This document shows positions 11,095 through 23,511 of a stretch of 64,000 nt of DNA, piece by piece. The notes beneath the pieces were generated by a model. That model was not told the origin of the DNA. It made no database searches and saw nothing but the letters and a program-made list of their open reading frames with translations. Each line of letters starts with the position of its first letter. Within the stretch, counting starts at the first letter, position 1. Location: positions 39,392,901 to 39,456,900 of the forward strand of contig JAQMRL010000004.1 of the NCBI GenBank assembly GCA_035578175.1, given 5' to 3'. Position numbers and translations under genes: made by a program. Origin of the DNA: Catonia carolina (Eukaryota; Arthropoda; Insecta; Hemiptera; Achilidae).

Positions 11095-12080
11095 GAACAG
11101 GCATGCCGGCAGTGGAAATGAAGTTCAAGAGAAGTATACTAGGAGGGACAAAAGGAGTGAAAATTGATGTAATTAGGGAACAATCAAGGATGGACACCCT
11201 GACAAGGTGGTGTAGATGCTGTCTGTAACTTGTTGGCCTCTGGCAGAGGGGAGCAATATGCGGATTGTAAAACCATTTCAGAAAACATGCATCTAAATTT
11301 TTTTTAAGTAACTAAAACTTGTCAGAAATGACAATTTTTTTTATAAAACAGAGTATTTTGCATGTTTTTGTTCTATAAAATTATTTCAAAAACATACGCT
11401 TAATGAGATAATGTATAATTTAGTAAAAGTTTTGTTTTCGAAGAAAAAACCGTGTTTTTTCAAATACATTGTCATTATTCAACATCTGTTTCACGGATTA
11501 ACATAATATATGGCAGGTTTGTTTTGTAATTATTATGGAAAACGATGATGCAATATAATTTAACAGAAATTCATTACTTTTTAAACTACGAGGACAGTTT
11601 TTTCTTCAAAAACAAAACTTTTACTACACTATAGATTATCTCATTAAGTGTGTTTTTTAAAAAAAAAATTTATAAAACAAAAACATGCGAAATACTTTGT
11701 TTTTTTTACTTTGTTTTTGTTTTACAAAAATACGTCCTTTCTGACAAGTTTTAGTTACTTAAAAAAATTAGAAATGTTTTGTGAAATGGTTTTAAAATGT
11801 GCATATTGCTCCTCTCTGCCAGTGGCCATCATGTTATAGACAAACAATAGTCAAAGATGTGATGGTTTGGTCATGTTAGTGGGATGGAGGATGCTAGACT
11901 ATTAAAAATATGCTGTACTTAAAGAAGGTAGAAAAAAACAATGGGCAGACCAAGAGTGAAGTGGTGGGTTCTGTTATGGGAAAAACCATTTATGATGCCA
12001 ATAGAACAATGGAGGAGAGGTGGTTTAGTGAGAGATGGAAAGAACCGTACCCAAGGAAACTTTAAGAGAGTTAAAGAAAA
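11095..12080 (+). pseudogene. LINE relic split by the foldback element
   Basis: The left part (11095-11215) reads AVEMKFKRSILGGTKGVKID-like, the right part (11846-12080) RCDGLVMLVGWRMLDY-like and GRPRVKWW. A similar fragment is at 26100-26345. The two parts form one continuous C-terminal RT tail if 11221-11841 is removed. Confidence 0.55.
11221..11841. mobile_element. Foldback element with arms of about 235 bp
   Basis: The left arm (11221-11455) starts GTCTGTAACTTG and contains CTCTGGCAGAGGGGAGCAAT. The right arm (11590-11841) reads the same inward from its end with point changes and small indels. The centre of about 135 bp is unique. No ORF of note. It splits a LINE relic whose halves lie at 11095-11215 and 11846-12080. 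No target duplication was recognised. Confidence 0.72.
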
Positions 12081-12744
12081 TGACGATGATGATGAATGAT
12101 CTTTCTGTGGTAACTACGAATGATTTTTCTTTGTTTTAGGTTTTAAAAGGATTAATTTTAGAATTATTAGAGTTACGCTGTTTGGATTTTATAGAAGTTA
12201 TAGATTTTATAGAATAAACAGCTATAAAGCTCTAATTTTTACATTTTTTGGCATTGTGTTCAACACAAGTAGTTTCTATGCATATACACCAATATGTTTG
12301 TATTATGGCCAGTGTTAAGTGTTCAAGAAATTTAAATAAAACAAAGATAAATTTTAACAAATCCCCTCGTAATAATACGAGCATTGATATCTAAATTTTT
12401 GTGTATATTTTATCTATTCTTTTACTGGGATGATAAAATATTTTAAGTCTTTAAAAAGAATATTTCACTACTGTAAATAAATAAATAATTTTATCATATC
12501 TTTTTACATATTTTTATTTTTAGATATTTTAGTGTCTGGTATTTTGGATGATATCTAAAATTAATTAAATTATTACAGCTTCTGTAACTGTAAGAATTAT
12601 CTTGCAGAGAAAAAACTTCAAGTGGCTGTCTTAGTAATGTATTATGATATGATGTTGATTTATTATTATATTTTAATAAAAATGTTATTTTATGTTTTTA
12701 TAAAGATAAATGTTATTTTACGACTCATAAACAGAGAAGTTGAA

Positions 12745-13565
12745 AATAAATAAGAGGCGTACGACATGGCTGTCTAATGTCTCCCGACATTATTTAATAT
12801 TTATGTTGATGACATTTTAACAATTTGGAATCAATTAGTTGACTTAGGTATTCAGTTTTGGAATAAGGTATTCCTAAATTCCTTTGATGTATGCAGATGA
12901 GACAATTATTTTTTTTGACACAGAAGACAGGCTCCAATATACCATTTATAAGTTGTACAACATTAGCGCAGAGTTTGGCATGAGAATATCGGCGCAAAAA
13001 TCAAAGATTATGGCATTCAAGGGAAGATGGCCGGTCCGCTCAAATATTGTACTTGGCAACCAAACTATAGAACAAGTTCGAGATTTTAAATATTTAGGAT
13101 GCAGGATTTCCTATGACAAAGATAATGACGTGAGTGAAAAACTGGAAAAAATCAGCGCTGTACGCAGCTCTATTCGCAGGACAATAGGAAAAAACGAGAC
13201 AAGACACCCAAATGAAATTTTATAGAGCAATGGCTGTACCACTCATAATATATGGGAGTAAAACATGGGTGTCATTACAGAGGAATGAATGTCATATTTA
13301 GGCTGCTGAAATGAGATTTCTGTGGTGGAGTCAAAGGTTGTATCCGGTTAAATAGAGTACGTAACGAAGCTATATGCGCCAAGTTAAATGTTCAGTCACT
13401 CTGAACGTTAAGAATTAACTGGTCCAACCATTTACTTCATATGCCAGCACACTGACTTCCTCAATGATCTTGGATATATAAGCCTAGAGGGAAGCGAGGC
13501 TTAGGAAGATCAAAAAAAGATGTTTACTGGAACAGGCCATTGAGCCTAATCCTTGATAGATGATG
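12745..13565 (+). pseudogene. LINE RT relic, C-terminal half, family YADET
   Basis: Starts with GVRHGCLMSP, then after a 1-nt shift LFNIYVDDIL, YADETIIFF (catalytic second Asp changed to Glu), RISAQKSKIMAFKG and FKYLGCRISYD. Frameshifts then lead into AAEMRFL and a Pro/Arg-rich end. Two more fragments of the same family are at 14183-14472 and 30962-31668. The clade is not certain. Confidence 0.75.
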
Positions 13566-14182
13566 ATGTTATTTTATGTAACTTCTTTTGATGGGATGGA
13601 TTTTAGCTCTAGTTGATCGGGAAGCTAAACCATTACTGATGAGTGAATGATTCAGTCAGTCAGTCAATCAGTGAGGCTTTCACATTTATATGTATTGTAG
13701 ATTAATTTAATTAAGTTTTTAAAGGTGAATTGGTTGTTTGGTTAGACCTCTGAACTGTCAATCTTCAATAAATTCTTTTTCTATAACAAACTTTTAGGTA
13801 TAACCAGTGTATAGACATGTGGGGTTCAAAACTATAGATGCACTTAAGCAACCTTAATACCATTCAAAGATCCCAAAATCAGAAATATTATAAATGTCCC
13901 GTATTATGTTTACAACTGTAGAATCCACTATGATTGAAAAGTTTTTTTTTAATTGCGTGAAGAAGACTACCGAGGAATTATAGGACTTCAGTAGCTGAAG
14001 AAGTGTGTTAAGAACCATGAAGATCAGCTTCATGACTACATCAATATTAAATCACCTCTACTGTTAGACACTAGTGTGACAGGAAACTGAAAAGAACTAA
14101 CCGTGTTGGTAAGTGTGCTAATAGAAATCTACTGAACTTTAAGAATACTAAAAAACATTAATTATTAATGTAAGTGAAATGC

Positions 14183-14472
14183 ATCATCATCTGTCAAGGA
14201 TTAGTCTCAATGGGCTGTTTCGGCATCCACCTCTTTTTTGGTCTTCCCAAGCTTCAATTTTCTCTAGATTTATATTTCTATGCTCACAGAGGAAGTCTGT
14301 GTGTTGGCACAATACATATTCTTAACCTTTCACACAGTGACTGAACATTTAACTTTTAACTCGGCATGTATAGCTTCATTACATACTCTATCTAACCGGG
14401 TACAACCTTTGACTCCCCGCAAAAATCTCATTTCAGCAGCCTGGATACAAGATTCATTCCTCTGTAATGACA
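14183..14472 (-). pseudogene. LINE relic, 3' end, same family as 12745-13565
   Basis: Reverse complement of the AAEMRFL to DDG end of the element at 12745-13565, including the AGGATTAG..GGCTGTTTCGGCA 3' terminus. Very short and broken. Confidence 0.6.
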
Positions 14473-14631
14473 CTCATGAAATGTAAATGTAAGTGAAATT
14501 ATAAATTACTAGCATTCCCCGTGCGTCTTTACATGCAAAACATGTGTAGGGCCCAATCAATTTTTTAAAAATAAATATGTAACAGAAATTGTGTAGCTGC
14601 TAGATCAACTGTACACTTCAACGTACGCACG

Positions 14632-14732
<101 letters not shown>

Positions 14733-14885
14733 AAACGACATTTTGATAATTTCCCCGCGTACATCTCTCACCATCATCGAACCCCTTTATCTACTTCTAC
14801 AGCAATACGTACTCACACGCGCGCGCACACACACACACACATTTATCAAAATCTTCATTGGATCTTAGGGTTAACATTTTTGAAC

Positions 14886-15121
14886 TTTTTTTTTAGCTTT
14901 TATTTGTTATTGGGAACTGTACATTATTGACAACTACCCAATTTGATCGCTGCTTTGCTGTATTATTTGACGTGAATTAAGCATGAGTTTGAACAGGGAC
15001 CCCCAGTAAAGTTTGTTCACGGATGGCTGTCAGCTGGTCACCATACAAAGTCGCTTGCCCAACTGGTGTTATTTAACAATTAATAGTGACTTACTGCCAG
15101 CTGACTGACTGGGCTGGCCTT
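14886..15121 (-). mobile_element. Retroposed fragment with poly(A) and target duplication
   Basis: Absent from the sister repeat at 3435-3445. On the minus strand it ends with AATAAA, then an A-run (complement of 14886-14895). TTTGAA flanks both sides. It is 5' truncated, from an unidentified RNA (LINE 3' UTR, SINE or mRNA). Confidence 0.5.
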
Positions 15122-15259
15122 TGAAAATTTAAAAATAAAATGTTGCTGTGAATATAAATACGAATATGCTGTCAAAATTTCATTAAAATCCATTGAGTAG
15201 TTTTGAAAATTAGCCTGCACAAAAAACACGCTTTGTCTTTATATTATTAGTATAGAAAA

Positions 15260-16095
15260 ATAATGATAATGATAATGATAATAATGCTAGTGGGTGACTA
15301 CATAATTTAAAGAGAGGGGAAATATCATTAAAGAAAAATTGTTTGTTAGTTATAAGTAACTAGTGTTCTTTCAGTACATTTGATAAAAAAAAGTAGGTAT
15401 TTATAATTTGATAGGTACCAACAACAGAACTATTTCTTTATGAACCATATAGCAAAATATTATTTAATTTTTACTGATAATAAAATACTAAATTATATAA
15501 TGAATTCTAACTTACAGATATCATTGGTTGTGCAACTGCACTGTGTTGTAGCTTTCACAATAAAAATTTAAATAATAAAATTAAGAAACAATGCATTTCA
15601 TAATTAAATCTACACTGTTTTTACTTCTTTAACCTTAAAACTGATTACTTAAAATACATTAAAAACATCACCACTTCTTTATTCATTATCTTTACGTCTG
15701 TAATAATTCATTTATAATTAACACTAAAAATAATTTATGACAGTTCATGTTATTTGCACGAAACAAAATCATTTCTATCTGCTATTTGTATTTCGGTACT
15801 AACAAAATAGTTGTTTTGTTGGAGCTATTATTTGATTTTTTATTTTAAACTGACTTTTACTTCTACGTTATACGATTTAGTAGCCAGTATGTTAAAAACA
15901 GTAGATTAGCAAGTTCTATAAATAAACACTGGACAATGCCATCTCACACACTTGACATAGTTATATTTGTAGACTAAAATTTATGTTAAATCTGATTTTA
16001 TTGTAAATTTATTTTGTATTTTAATATCTATTAAGTTTCTGAAAACTACTGTCCTTGATAAAAATTTATTTATTAACAAAAACACTAATAAGATT
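15260..16095. other. Unassigned AT-rich DNA upstream of the transporter
   Basis: No ORF or repeat recognised. If the transporter has 5' untranslated exons, this is one place they could be. Confidence 0.4.
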
Positions 16096-16099
16096 ATAA

Positions 16100-16260
16100 A
16101 TTGGCCAGTTGATGTAGTGGTCAGCACAACTTGCTTCTATTCCTGGAGTCCTAGGTTCAATCTCCAACCAAGTTTGGAATTTTTTCATCTATATATGACC
16201 TCATATAATTACCTACGTACAACCCAAGGCTTATGTAAGCATCATCAACTAATAATAATA
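16100..16260 (+). mobile_element. SINE S3-like
   Basis: Head TTGGCCAGTTGATGTAGTGG with A box, then CAGCACAACTTGCTTCTAT as in S3, and a degenerate B box GGTTCAATCTC. The 3' part diverges. Confidence 0.5.
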
Positions 16261-17000
16261 AAAAAATACTATTGTAAATTAAATAAATCTTTATAATGCA
16301 TCCTGTACCCAATATTCAATCCTATTGTAAAAATATTAAATTTTTCGCTGATGTGTTAGGCTACAGTTGTTATATCACTTGTTTTTTAACTTTTTTTTAT
16401 ATAACCCTAATTTCTATTAACATGCAAGTACAGATACATCTTTTGTAAATTTTAATCAATTTTTAAAAAAAGGTTAGTTTTAATTTTGTGTACTCTGATG
16501 TTGGTGGAGCCACCGAAACATGACAGTAGAACGTAAAATTATATAAAAAAGGTAAAAAACATGTGATATAGTAGTTGTAACAGGTCAGTTAAGAAATAAA
16601 TATTTTTAAAATATGATAGTGAATTAATTTTAGTACATTCTGTTTACTTTGTAACTAATATGTTATTTATTTGTTTGTTTATAAAACTCAGTTACAATTC
16701 ATAGTTCATACAATGTGGACTGAATCATATAAAACAACCGTTAATTAATTAATTAAGAATAAAAATTGAGCACACAACACTAAGGTACAATCAAATCCTC
16801 ACCACTAACTACGTATTAAATATATATTAATCAACTGTCAATATTTAAATACTCTCCAGAACGAACACACCATACTAACCAATCTAAAAATGTTATTGAA
16901 TGATTACAAGAATATTATAAACATACTGAAATGTATCAAAGAATAATTATAACTAAACAACATTATGTAACATCACAAAATTTAATACATTTTTACATTC

Positions 17001-17277
17001 AACCCACCACCAGGTTGGTCTAGTGGTGAAGTCATTGGTGCACGTTGGTTGTTTAACAGCTGATTTTGGAGGTGAAAGTTCTGTGGTTCAAATCCTAGTA
17101 AAGGTTACCTTTAAACAGACATGAATACTAGATAGTGGTTACCAGTGTACTTTGATGGTATGGGTTCAATTAACCATACTCTCTCAGGAATGGTTGCTCT
17201 GAATCTATACAAGACAACACCTCATTTACACATCATACACATCATCTTCATCTAATTGAGTAATGGGTTTTTTTTGT
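17001..17277 (+). mobile_element. tRNA-derived SINE, family S1
   Basis: Pol III A box TGGTCTAGTGG and B box GGTTCAAATCC in the head, then an unrelated body containing GGTTACCAGTGTACTTTGAT and the CATACACATCATC region. About ten copies in the window. Confidence 0.75.
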
Positions 17278-17317
17278 GGTCAGTCTCTCTAAATTAAATT
17301 TATACATAAGTTCAAGA

Positions 17318-17640
17318 GAAAGATCCTCCCCAAGATAATGGGTCTGAAGATATTAGACGGACAATATAAGTTACGAGGTCGAGAAGAACTGTACACAGAG
17401 AATGAACGATTGAAAAAATAAGACAAAAATTTTATGGAGACCTGTGTAGAATGAATGACAAAGGTTGGCTAAACACATTTTTAAGGGACTATGCAATAGA
17501 CCTAAGGTGTTGGATAAATGGTTTAAAGAAATCAGAAAGGATGCTGAGAAAACTGGAATAAACTGGAATGAGTTAATCTGAATTCAAACAACAATTTACT
17601 GACTTCAAGGGCTTCATGAAGAGCAAAAACAGAACACTGG
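17318..17640 (+). pseudogene. LINE RT C-terminal relic
   Basis: Stop-ridden frames with KILPKIMGLKILDGQYKLRG and IRQKFYGDLCRMNDKGWL-like sequence, then WINGLKKSERMLRKLE. This matches the conserved end of several insect LINEs. Related sequence lies on the minus strand at 34195-34480. Confidence 0.6.
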
Positions 17641-17749
17641 GTGGACAAAAGATTGGCGAAAAGCTTACAGTGAACAAATGGTGAGAATATAGGCTGCAAA
17701 AAATTGAGCTTCCAGAATCATCGAAAATCACCTCATGTGTTCTAAATAT

Positions 17750-17925
17750 AGCCAGCCGCATTGGCGTAGTTGGTAACCTGCTCGCCTCTGATCATGCGGT
17801 CTTGGGTTCAAATCCCATTCAGGCACGGCATATTTTCATACGTAACAAAAAATCATTTCATCTTTCACCGTCTGCATTAGCAGTAATTGCAAAACAGTCA
17901 GACATAAAACCAAAAAACAAAACTA
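17750..17925 (+). mobile_element. tRNA-derived SINE, family S2
   Basis: Head GGCGTAGTTGGTAACC (A box) and GGTTCAAATCC (B box), then GGCACGGCATATTTTCATAC and the tail GTCTGCATTAGCAGTAATTG ending in an A-rich run. Other copies are at 25242-25390 and 32640-32812 (+), plus fragments at 28256-28366, 56411-56467 and 11041-11075 (-). Confidence 0.75.
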
Positions 17926-17929
17926 TACG

Positions 17930-18690
17930 AAAAAATATATCTAGTAATTAGGATATAACTGTATAATTAATATGTTAATGAACTTAATTTGATTGTTTCT
18001 TATTTATTTTTACAAGTTGCGAAAGCTATTGTTATTACGATCACTTTCTACAATAATTTTAAACAAAATATTTACGGCTACCTTGACTTGTTAAACGTTT
18101 TAAATCCTTTACAGAATCCATTTACACTTAAAAAATTGTATACCTATGATATTGATTAGGTTGTACAAATATTTTGAAATAGGTTGTTGCTCCACTTTGA
18201 AGAAATTTACACTCTACAGATTCACAGTTACACACTGGCCTCATTACTGTAATTTGAATTAAGAGGTATATCTTATCAAATTTTATTGTTTAATTGTTTT
18301 GAAATAGATGAGTATTGATTTTAAAATTGCATGTACTTTTTTCGATACTTAGGTCTTTAAAAATCATTGGATTGTGAAGTACATAATTGAAATGCATGTT
18401 AGAACGCCGCTGATAATTTATGAGTACCCTCTTTCATAAAGCGCATAAAAATTAAGAATAACTTTGAAATGATATACTTCAAAATCAATTAGAATATGTA
18501 GTTAAGAAATTAATTATTTATTACTGCATTAAAAGTAATTCTTATGAAGACTATCTGTGTAAATAGATTGTCATAAAAGTTATTAGAAGAGTGTGCAAAA
18601 AATTTGGGATTAAAAGTATCACGGAGTCGCCTCCTTTCCCCAACAACTTGTGTGCTATGCTGTAAAGCAGAGGTCTCGAGTTAAATCTTA
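17930..18690. other. Unassigned AT-rich DNA
   Basis: No coding or repeat signal recognised between the S2 SINE and the LINE relic. Confidence 0.4.
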
Positions 18691-18704
18691 CCATGTATCA
18701 CTAC

Positions 18705-19128
18705 TATTAAGATAGAAATTCTTGTACGCTATAAAAAGTTTCATCAATCAAGTAATTTTTCAGACTTTTTTTAAAGGAATGCAAATTATCACGATATTTT
18801 AAAAATTGGGGTAATTTATTCATAAATTTTCTCCCTGCATAAGTAGGTTTTTGTTCAAGCAATTTTGTGGAGGGATTAGCCACATAATAATCATGTCTGT
18901 TTCTCTTGTTATGATCGTGAACGTTGAAATTTTCATACAATTATTTTGCCTAACATACATAATCACCTCAAAAATGTAAAGAGAGGGAACTGTAAGCAAT
19001 TTAAGTTCCTTAAATAGTGGCCTGCATGAGGTTAGCTGGTTAGCTCCCACCATACACCTAATAGCTTTCTTTTGAATTTTAAAAACCCTATTCATACTAC
19101 CCATTAGAATTACCCCATACTTAGATAC
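18705..19128 (-). pseudogene. LINE RT C-terminal relic
   Basis: Reverse strand: KYGVILMGSMNRVFKIQKKA, then CRPLFKELKLLTVPSLYI, a frameshift, then NVHDHNKRNRHDYYV and GRKFMNKLPQFLKYRDN to the stop near 18705. This is the typical tail of a widespread arthropod LINE group. 5' truncated at about 19128 against a SINE fragment. Confidence 0.75.
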
Positions 19129-19624
19129 TAAATTCCCGGCTAGGGCCTGGAAAATTTTTATTTGTTCAAACCCACTAGAATGGCAATGTAAACGAAGAAA
19201 TGAAAAATAAAATAGAGAGAATGAAGAAAGCATATCAAATGACAATGTATATTTACAAAAAAAATTGAAATTTTAATTTAAGACACTACAATACAGGTTA
19301 TAAAACCTGAAGCATTACACGGATCAGAATGTATCTTTGGTAAGAAAGAGAGATTTAAGAACAAACTAAAAATGGAAGGGAGAAAAGTTCAGAGAAAAAA
19401 TGAAAATTTAGGGTATAGATTAGGAAGTAATTACAAGATTAACAGACTATAAGAAAAATAAAACTTCTGTTTTATGGATTATATAAATTGAACGAACCTA
19501 AAGTATGTACGAAATAGTTGTTTGATAAATGTAAAAATTACAAAACAGAATAGTTGGCTCTTAAAAACTGAATATTGTTGTACTGAATATTCTAACACTC
19601 AAACGACTTTCCAATGTAAATAAT

Positions 19625-20474
19625 GAAAAATGTAACCTAAATTTAATCATGACTAAAATAATGTAAAATTAAAAACAGCCTAATTTTAATCATGAGTGAA
19701 TGATGCAAAATGAACATTTACCTCTGTAAAACATAAAACACGGGAAATCACTAATTGATGCTAAACTACAGAAAAAAATCCTTGAAATAAAGGTTATAGG
19801 TTTTAGAATTTCCTGTAATACTCTTTTGCCCTAAAATGCATACTAAGGCTGCAATTTTTAAAACCAATATTTTTTATTGATTTTGGTGAGCAAAATACAA
19901 TGCTAAATTAAGCATTGTAGAAAAAAAGTTGAAATAAAAGTTTTAGGGTTCTTAATTTCCTACAACTTTTATTAAGTACTTTGTTGCCCTAAAATGCACA
20001 TTAAGACCGCCATTTAAAAAAGAACATTATAATCACAAGAAAACAGCCTCTCCAAGAATTTCAGCAGATATGGGATATTCTATCTCATAAGAATAAAAAA
20101 ATTAATTAATGCGGCATTTAAAAAAAATTGTAAGACCAGTTTTTGAGAAAGTTGCAAAAAAAGTTAAAAATGCACAAATAAAATACTACTTCCAGTTAAC
20201 CAAAAAATTATTTAGGTTTTGATAAAAATGTTCGTATTGAGACCTATCATGATCCATAACTTAAATTCCAAGTTTCAACTTTGTATGGTGTATTTAATTC
20301 TTGAGATATTTTGTTCACATACTGACCAATCGCTAACAACATGATTTTGGGTTCAACGGGCCTGAAAACGTGTATTTTGGTGAAAACTCAATTTCAAAAA
20401 ATCGACATGAAAACAATTTACTTTTCTTCCATTATATATATTCATAAAGGGCAAGAGAAAGTAAAAATATAGGG
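19625..20474 (-). mobile_element. HINE-like element, diverged copy lacking the 3' hairpin
   Basis: Reverse-strand copy with its 5' end at GGGCAAGAGAAAGTA (about 20448-20464). The body is recognisable by the repeated theme of reduced TTTTATT..ATACAACTTTT blocks. The (GT)n tract is missing and the 3' terminus is lost near 19640. Confidence 0.6.
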
Positions 20475-21189
20475 AGTTAAAGGTGTTAGATAGGATTGAA
20501 AAATTGAAAAAAAAGAAAAAGGCTTTGGCATTACGGAAAATAGCAATGAAAAAGAGAAAATATCGTGCACAGGAAAAAATCATACAATATTAATCAGCTG
20601 AAACGATAAAAGAAGATAATGGATGAGGTAAACTCCTGCCAATATAATGATTCATTATTCAATTATTTAGAAATACTAATTTTTATAAGTAGTGCATTCA
20701 AAGTTAATTAAGAACATTTATTTTTAAATAAATTAATGAATGAATAAAAAAATATTAGTTGGTTGTTACCTTATAAAAAGAGATGAGATGATAATCTGTT
20801 TAAAATAACTTATCGTTAAATTTTAAGTTAAGATTTTTCAATTATTTTTTTAAATAGTGTTTTTAAAATTTTAAATTAGTAATTGCTTTAACATTAATTT
20901 TGAGTGTAAGTACTTTAAGTAATTATAAGTCAAGAGTTTATTATAAATTATTCATATAGGAAAGAGCCATTCATTTTTATGTAGTTTTACGAGTTTACTT
21001 TCATTTATGTATTTTTATATCATGCCAGTTGTTTACAGTGAAGAATTAATTAACATATTTACTGTGCAGTTCAGATTTTAATTCATAGTATTGAAACGTA
21101 ACGAATATTTTTTTCTTAGTTTTCGCCTCAATAAGAGAACTTAAGTCATTCCATGTCCATTAGATCTTTGAGCGATGGAGTTAGCTTAA

Positions 21190-21560
21190 TGTTGCCTCTT
21201 TTGCTCCCTCATTGATTACATATTTTTGATCTGTGATTTTCTTTGTTAAGATGATGTTAGTTTTTCTTATTTTGAAAGTTGGGTTACCATATTTTTTTCA
21301 AAATTTCTTATTTTTGTATAATTTCTTCAGTTACGAAGTCCTTCATTTCCAGTATCCATTTATTTTGTGTCTTGTTCTTAAGTAGAACATTTAGAAGCTG
21401 TTTTTTAAGTCTTGGGTTAGGTTTTCTGCAGAGGTGGCTATAAAAGGAAGCTCTCTTATCACTGTGTCGATAATAAACTTGTTTTCCTTGTAGATTATGT
21501 TGCTGGGAATTATCCACTATTTGCTGTAAATTTGGTGTTAGAATTTAATTAATGTTCTTA
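21190..21560 (-). pseudogene. LINE 3' relic
   Basis: Reverse-strand fragments (QGKQVYYRHSDKRASFYSHL, KKQLLNVLLKNKTQNKW) resemble the post-RT tail of insect LINEs that describe a basic Arg/Lys-rich end. Stops interrupt it. Confidence 0.45.
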
Positions 21561-21777
21561 AATTTCTGGCTGACATTTTGTGTCAGAGTTTTATAACTCT
21601 TCTGCATGTCATGAAATCACTTTGCTTTATTTGCAGATTATGATAACTTGATGATATATGGTCTAATGACGTGATAAGTACCACAAAACCATTTCCTATT
21701 TATTTAGTGAGAGTCTTTAAAATTTTTACACACACACACATGCATACACACACTTATATATATTTTTATCCCTAATA

Positions 21778-22092
21778 TGTGTACGTTGAAATCTATTCAG
21801 TTTAAGAACAATCAGCAACCCAATGGACCCAAGAGATGAGGAAAATAATTATTTACGTTGTGTAAATGAGGTGTAGCCTTGTAGAGACTCAGGCCGACCA
21901 ATCCTGAGAGAGTATTGTTAATTGAACCTGAGGACACAGGTAACCACTGTCTAGTATTCAAATCCGTATAAAAGTAATTTACATCCATATAATTATAGTA
22001 TTCAAATCCGTGTAAAGTAGGATTTGAACCATGGAACCTTTGTCTGAACAGCTTACTCACGATGACAACTTACCGCTGTACCAAACGATGGG
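21778..22092 (-). mobile_element. tRNA-derived SINE, family S1
   Basis: Reverse complement of the S1 consensus, from GTGTACGTTGAAATCTATTC to the head with GGATTTGAACCATGGAACC. Confidence 0.68.
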
Positions 22093-22099
22093 TTATTTA

Positions 22100-23095
22100 T
22101 ATATGTGTTATTTTTCAATGAATCTTTGAGCTGCAACTCTTTATTTGGTATTTTAGTATTAATATATTGTATGGAACTTAAAAAAGTTTTTTCTTTGACA
22201 ATATGACTGATAATGTCCACCATGTTGATTTTTATGGAACCTTTTCAGTGTTACCTGGAGTACCACAATTAACGAGATTTATTAAAATTGGTAAAGATGT
22301 TAGAGCTCCACAGTTAATTAAATTAACATGGATGAATAGCCTATAGACAAATATTGAAAACATTACCTTTTTCTGGTTTCATCTTAGCTGGGGAATAACA
22401 ATGTTGGCTTTTTTAACTTGCCTTCTTAATTTAATTTTACATTAAGTATGTGAATTCGCATTTTAATACCTATAGTTTTAATTTTCACATTTCATATCTT
22501 TTATAAAAATGATAATCATTGTTAAAATATTTAATGTTTAAGTGGTTTTATTGTAATGATAATAATTAACATTATTGTAATAAAACAATTAAATTATTGA
22601 TAAACACAAATAAAGATTTTTACAGATACATTTTAATTGATACTTGAGTAAACACTTGATATGTTTTTATTAAACATTATTCTTCACTCTATGCTTTATT
22701 TTTACTGTTTACATTATCTTTGTAATTATGATGTATTAATCTTTTAGCTGTAACGTGTGCTAATTAGCACAATTCCCTACTGCTAATTAATTTTTAACAA
22801 CCAATTTCACAATTACTTTGACATTTATAGTGTTTTATTTAACTATGCTTTGCAACAGTGTTATTTATGAAATAAGATATTATTGTAACATTGATTTCTG
22901 AAAGTAGTTTATTGTAAGAAAATGTGTAATAAACAAGGATAATAATGGATTGCGATAAATGAAATGGTTTGAATATATTCTCAGAAATCAAAACTAGTAG
23001 AAATGTTTTTTAAAAATTTGATTCCTTCTACCATGTTCTGGTAAAGCGGAGAAAGTGTTAGAAGAGTCTTGATTAACTATTAGACTGCAGATAAA
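22100..23095. other. Unassigned AT-rich DNA
   Basis: No coding signal; strongly AT-rich. It may hold the missing 3' exon(s) of the MARCH gene, as may other gaps between 16 and 27 kb, but none was identified. Confidence 0.4.
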
Positions 23096-23100
23096 AAAAC

Positions 23101-23478
23101 AGTTAGCGCCTTTGTAGTGAGCTAGTTATTACTTTGACTGTGAATAAAATTAGTGTTGTCGAACCATTTGAAATAGTTCATTACAGTACCGGTTCTGAAT
23201 TTTGTTAATAGTGCATGTGTTTAAGGGTGGTTGAAGTGGTTGTGAACAGGTAATTATTTGTTTTGATTGATAAAGGACAGTATCTCACTAATAGTCAAGT
23301 TTAATTTAAGCTTTGTAATTTATAAGTTAAAGTTTTGTTATCAATTTAATTGATATAATCTAATTGTATTTGTTAATAGTAAGTTTAATTATTGATAATA
23401 AATTGTGTCAATCAATAATTGTGTTTGTTTATTATTTATTATAACCTGATCCTGAATGGACCTAGGATAGGTGTTACA
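23101..23478 (+). mobile_element. Solo-LTR-like repeat, copy 1
   Basis: Begins AGTTAGCGCC and ends GGTGTTACA. The distal half is similar to 58393-58759 (ATAAATTG..GTCAATA, CCTAGGATAGGTGTTACA). The termini are imperfect inverts of each other, like an LTR. No target duplication seen. Confidence 0.45.
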
Positions 23479-23511
23479 TATGTATTGTTCCATTGAAGTC
23501 TGTATATTTTA

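Noticed and set aside
12884..13225. Stand-alone 113-residue gene
   Set aside because: It is the middle of a broken LINE RT (DNA continues in other frames on both sides, and catalytic Asp is changed).
15516..15541. Candidate 5' exon of the transporter (AG..GTAAGT on the minus strand)
   Set aside because: Joined to the exon at 9714 it puts a stop in the main frame and an overlapping upstream ATG before the start. Splice-site resemblance alone is not enough.
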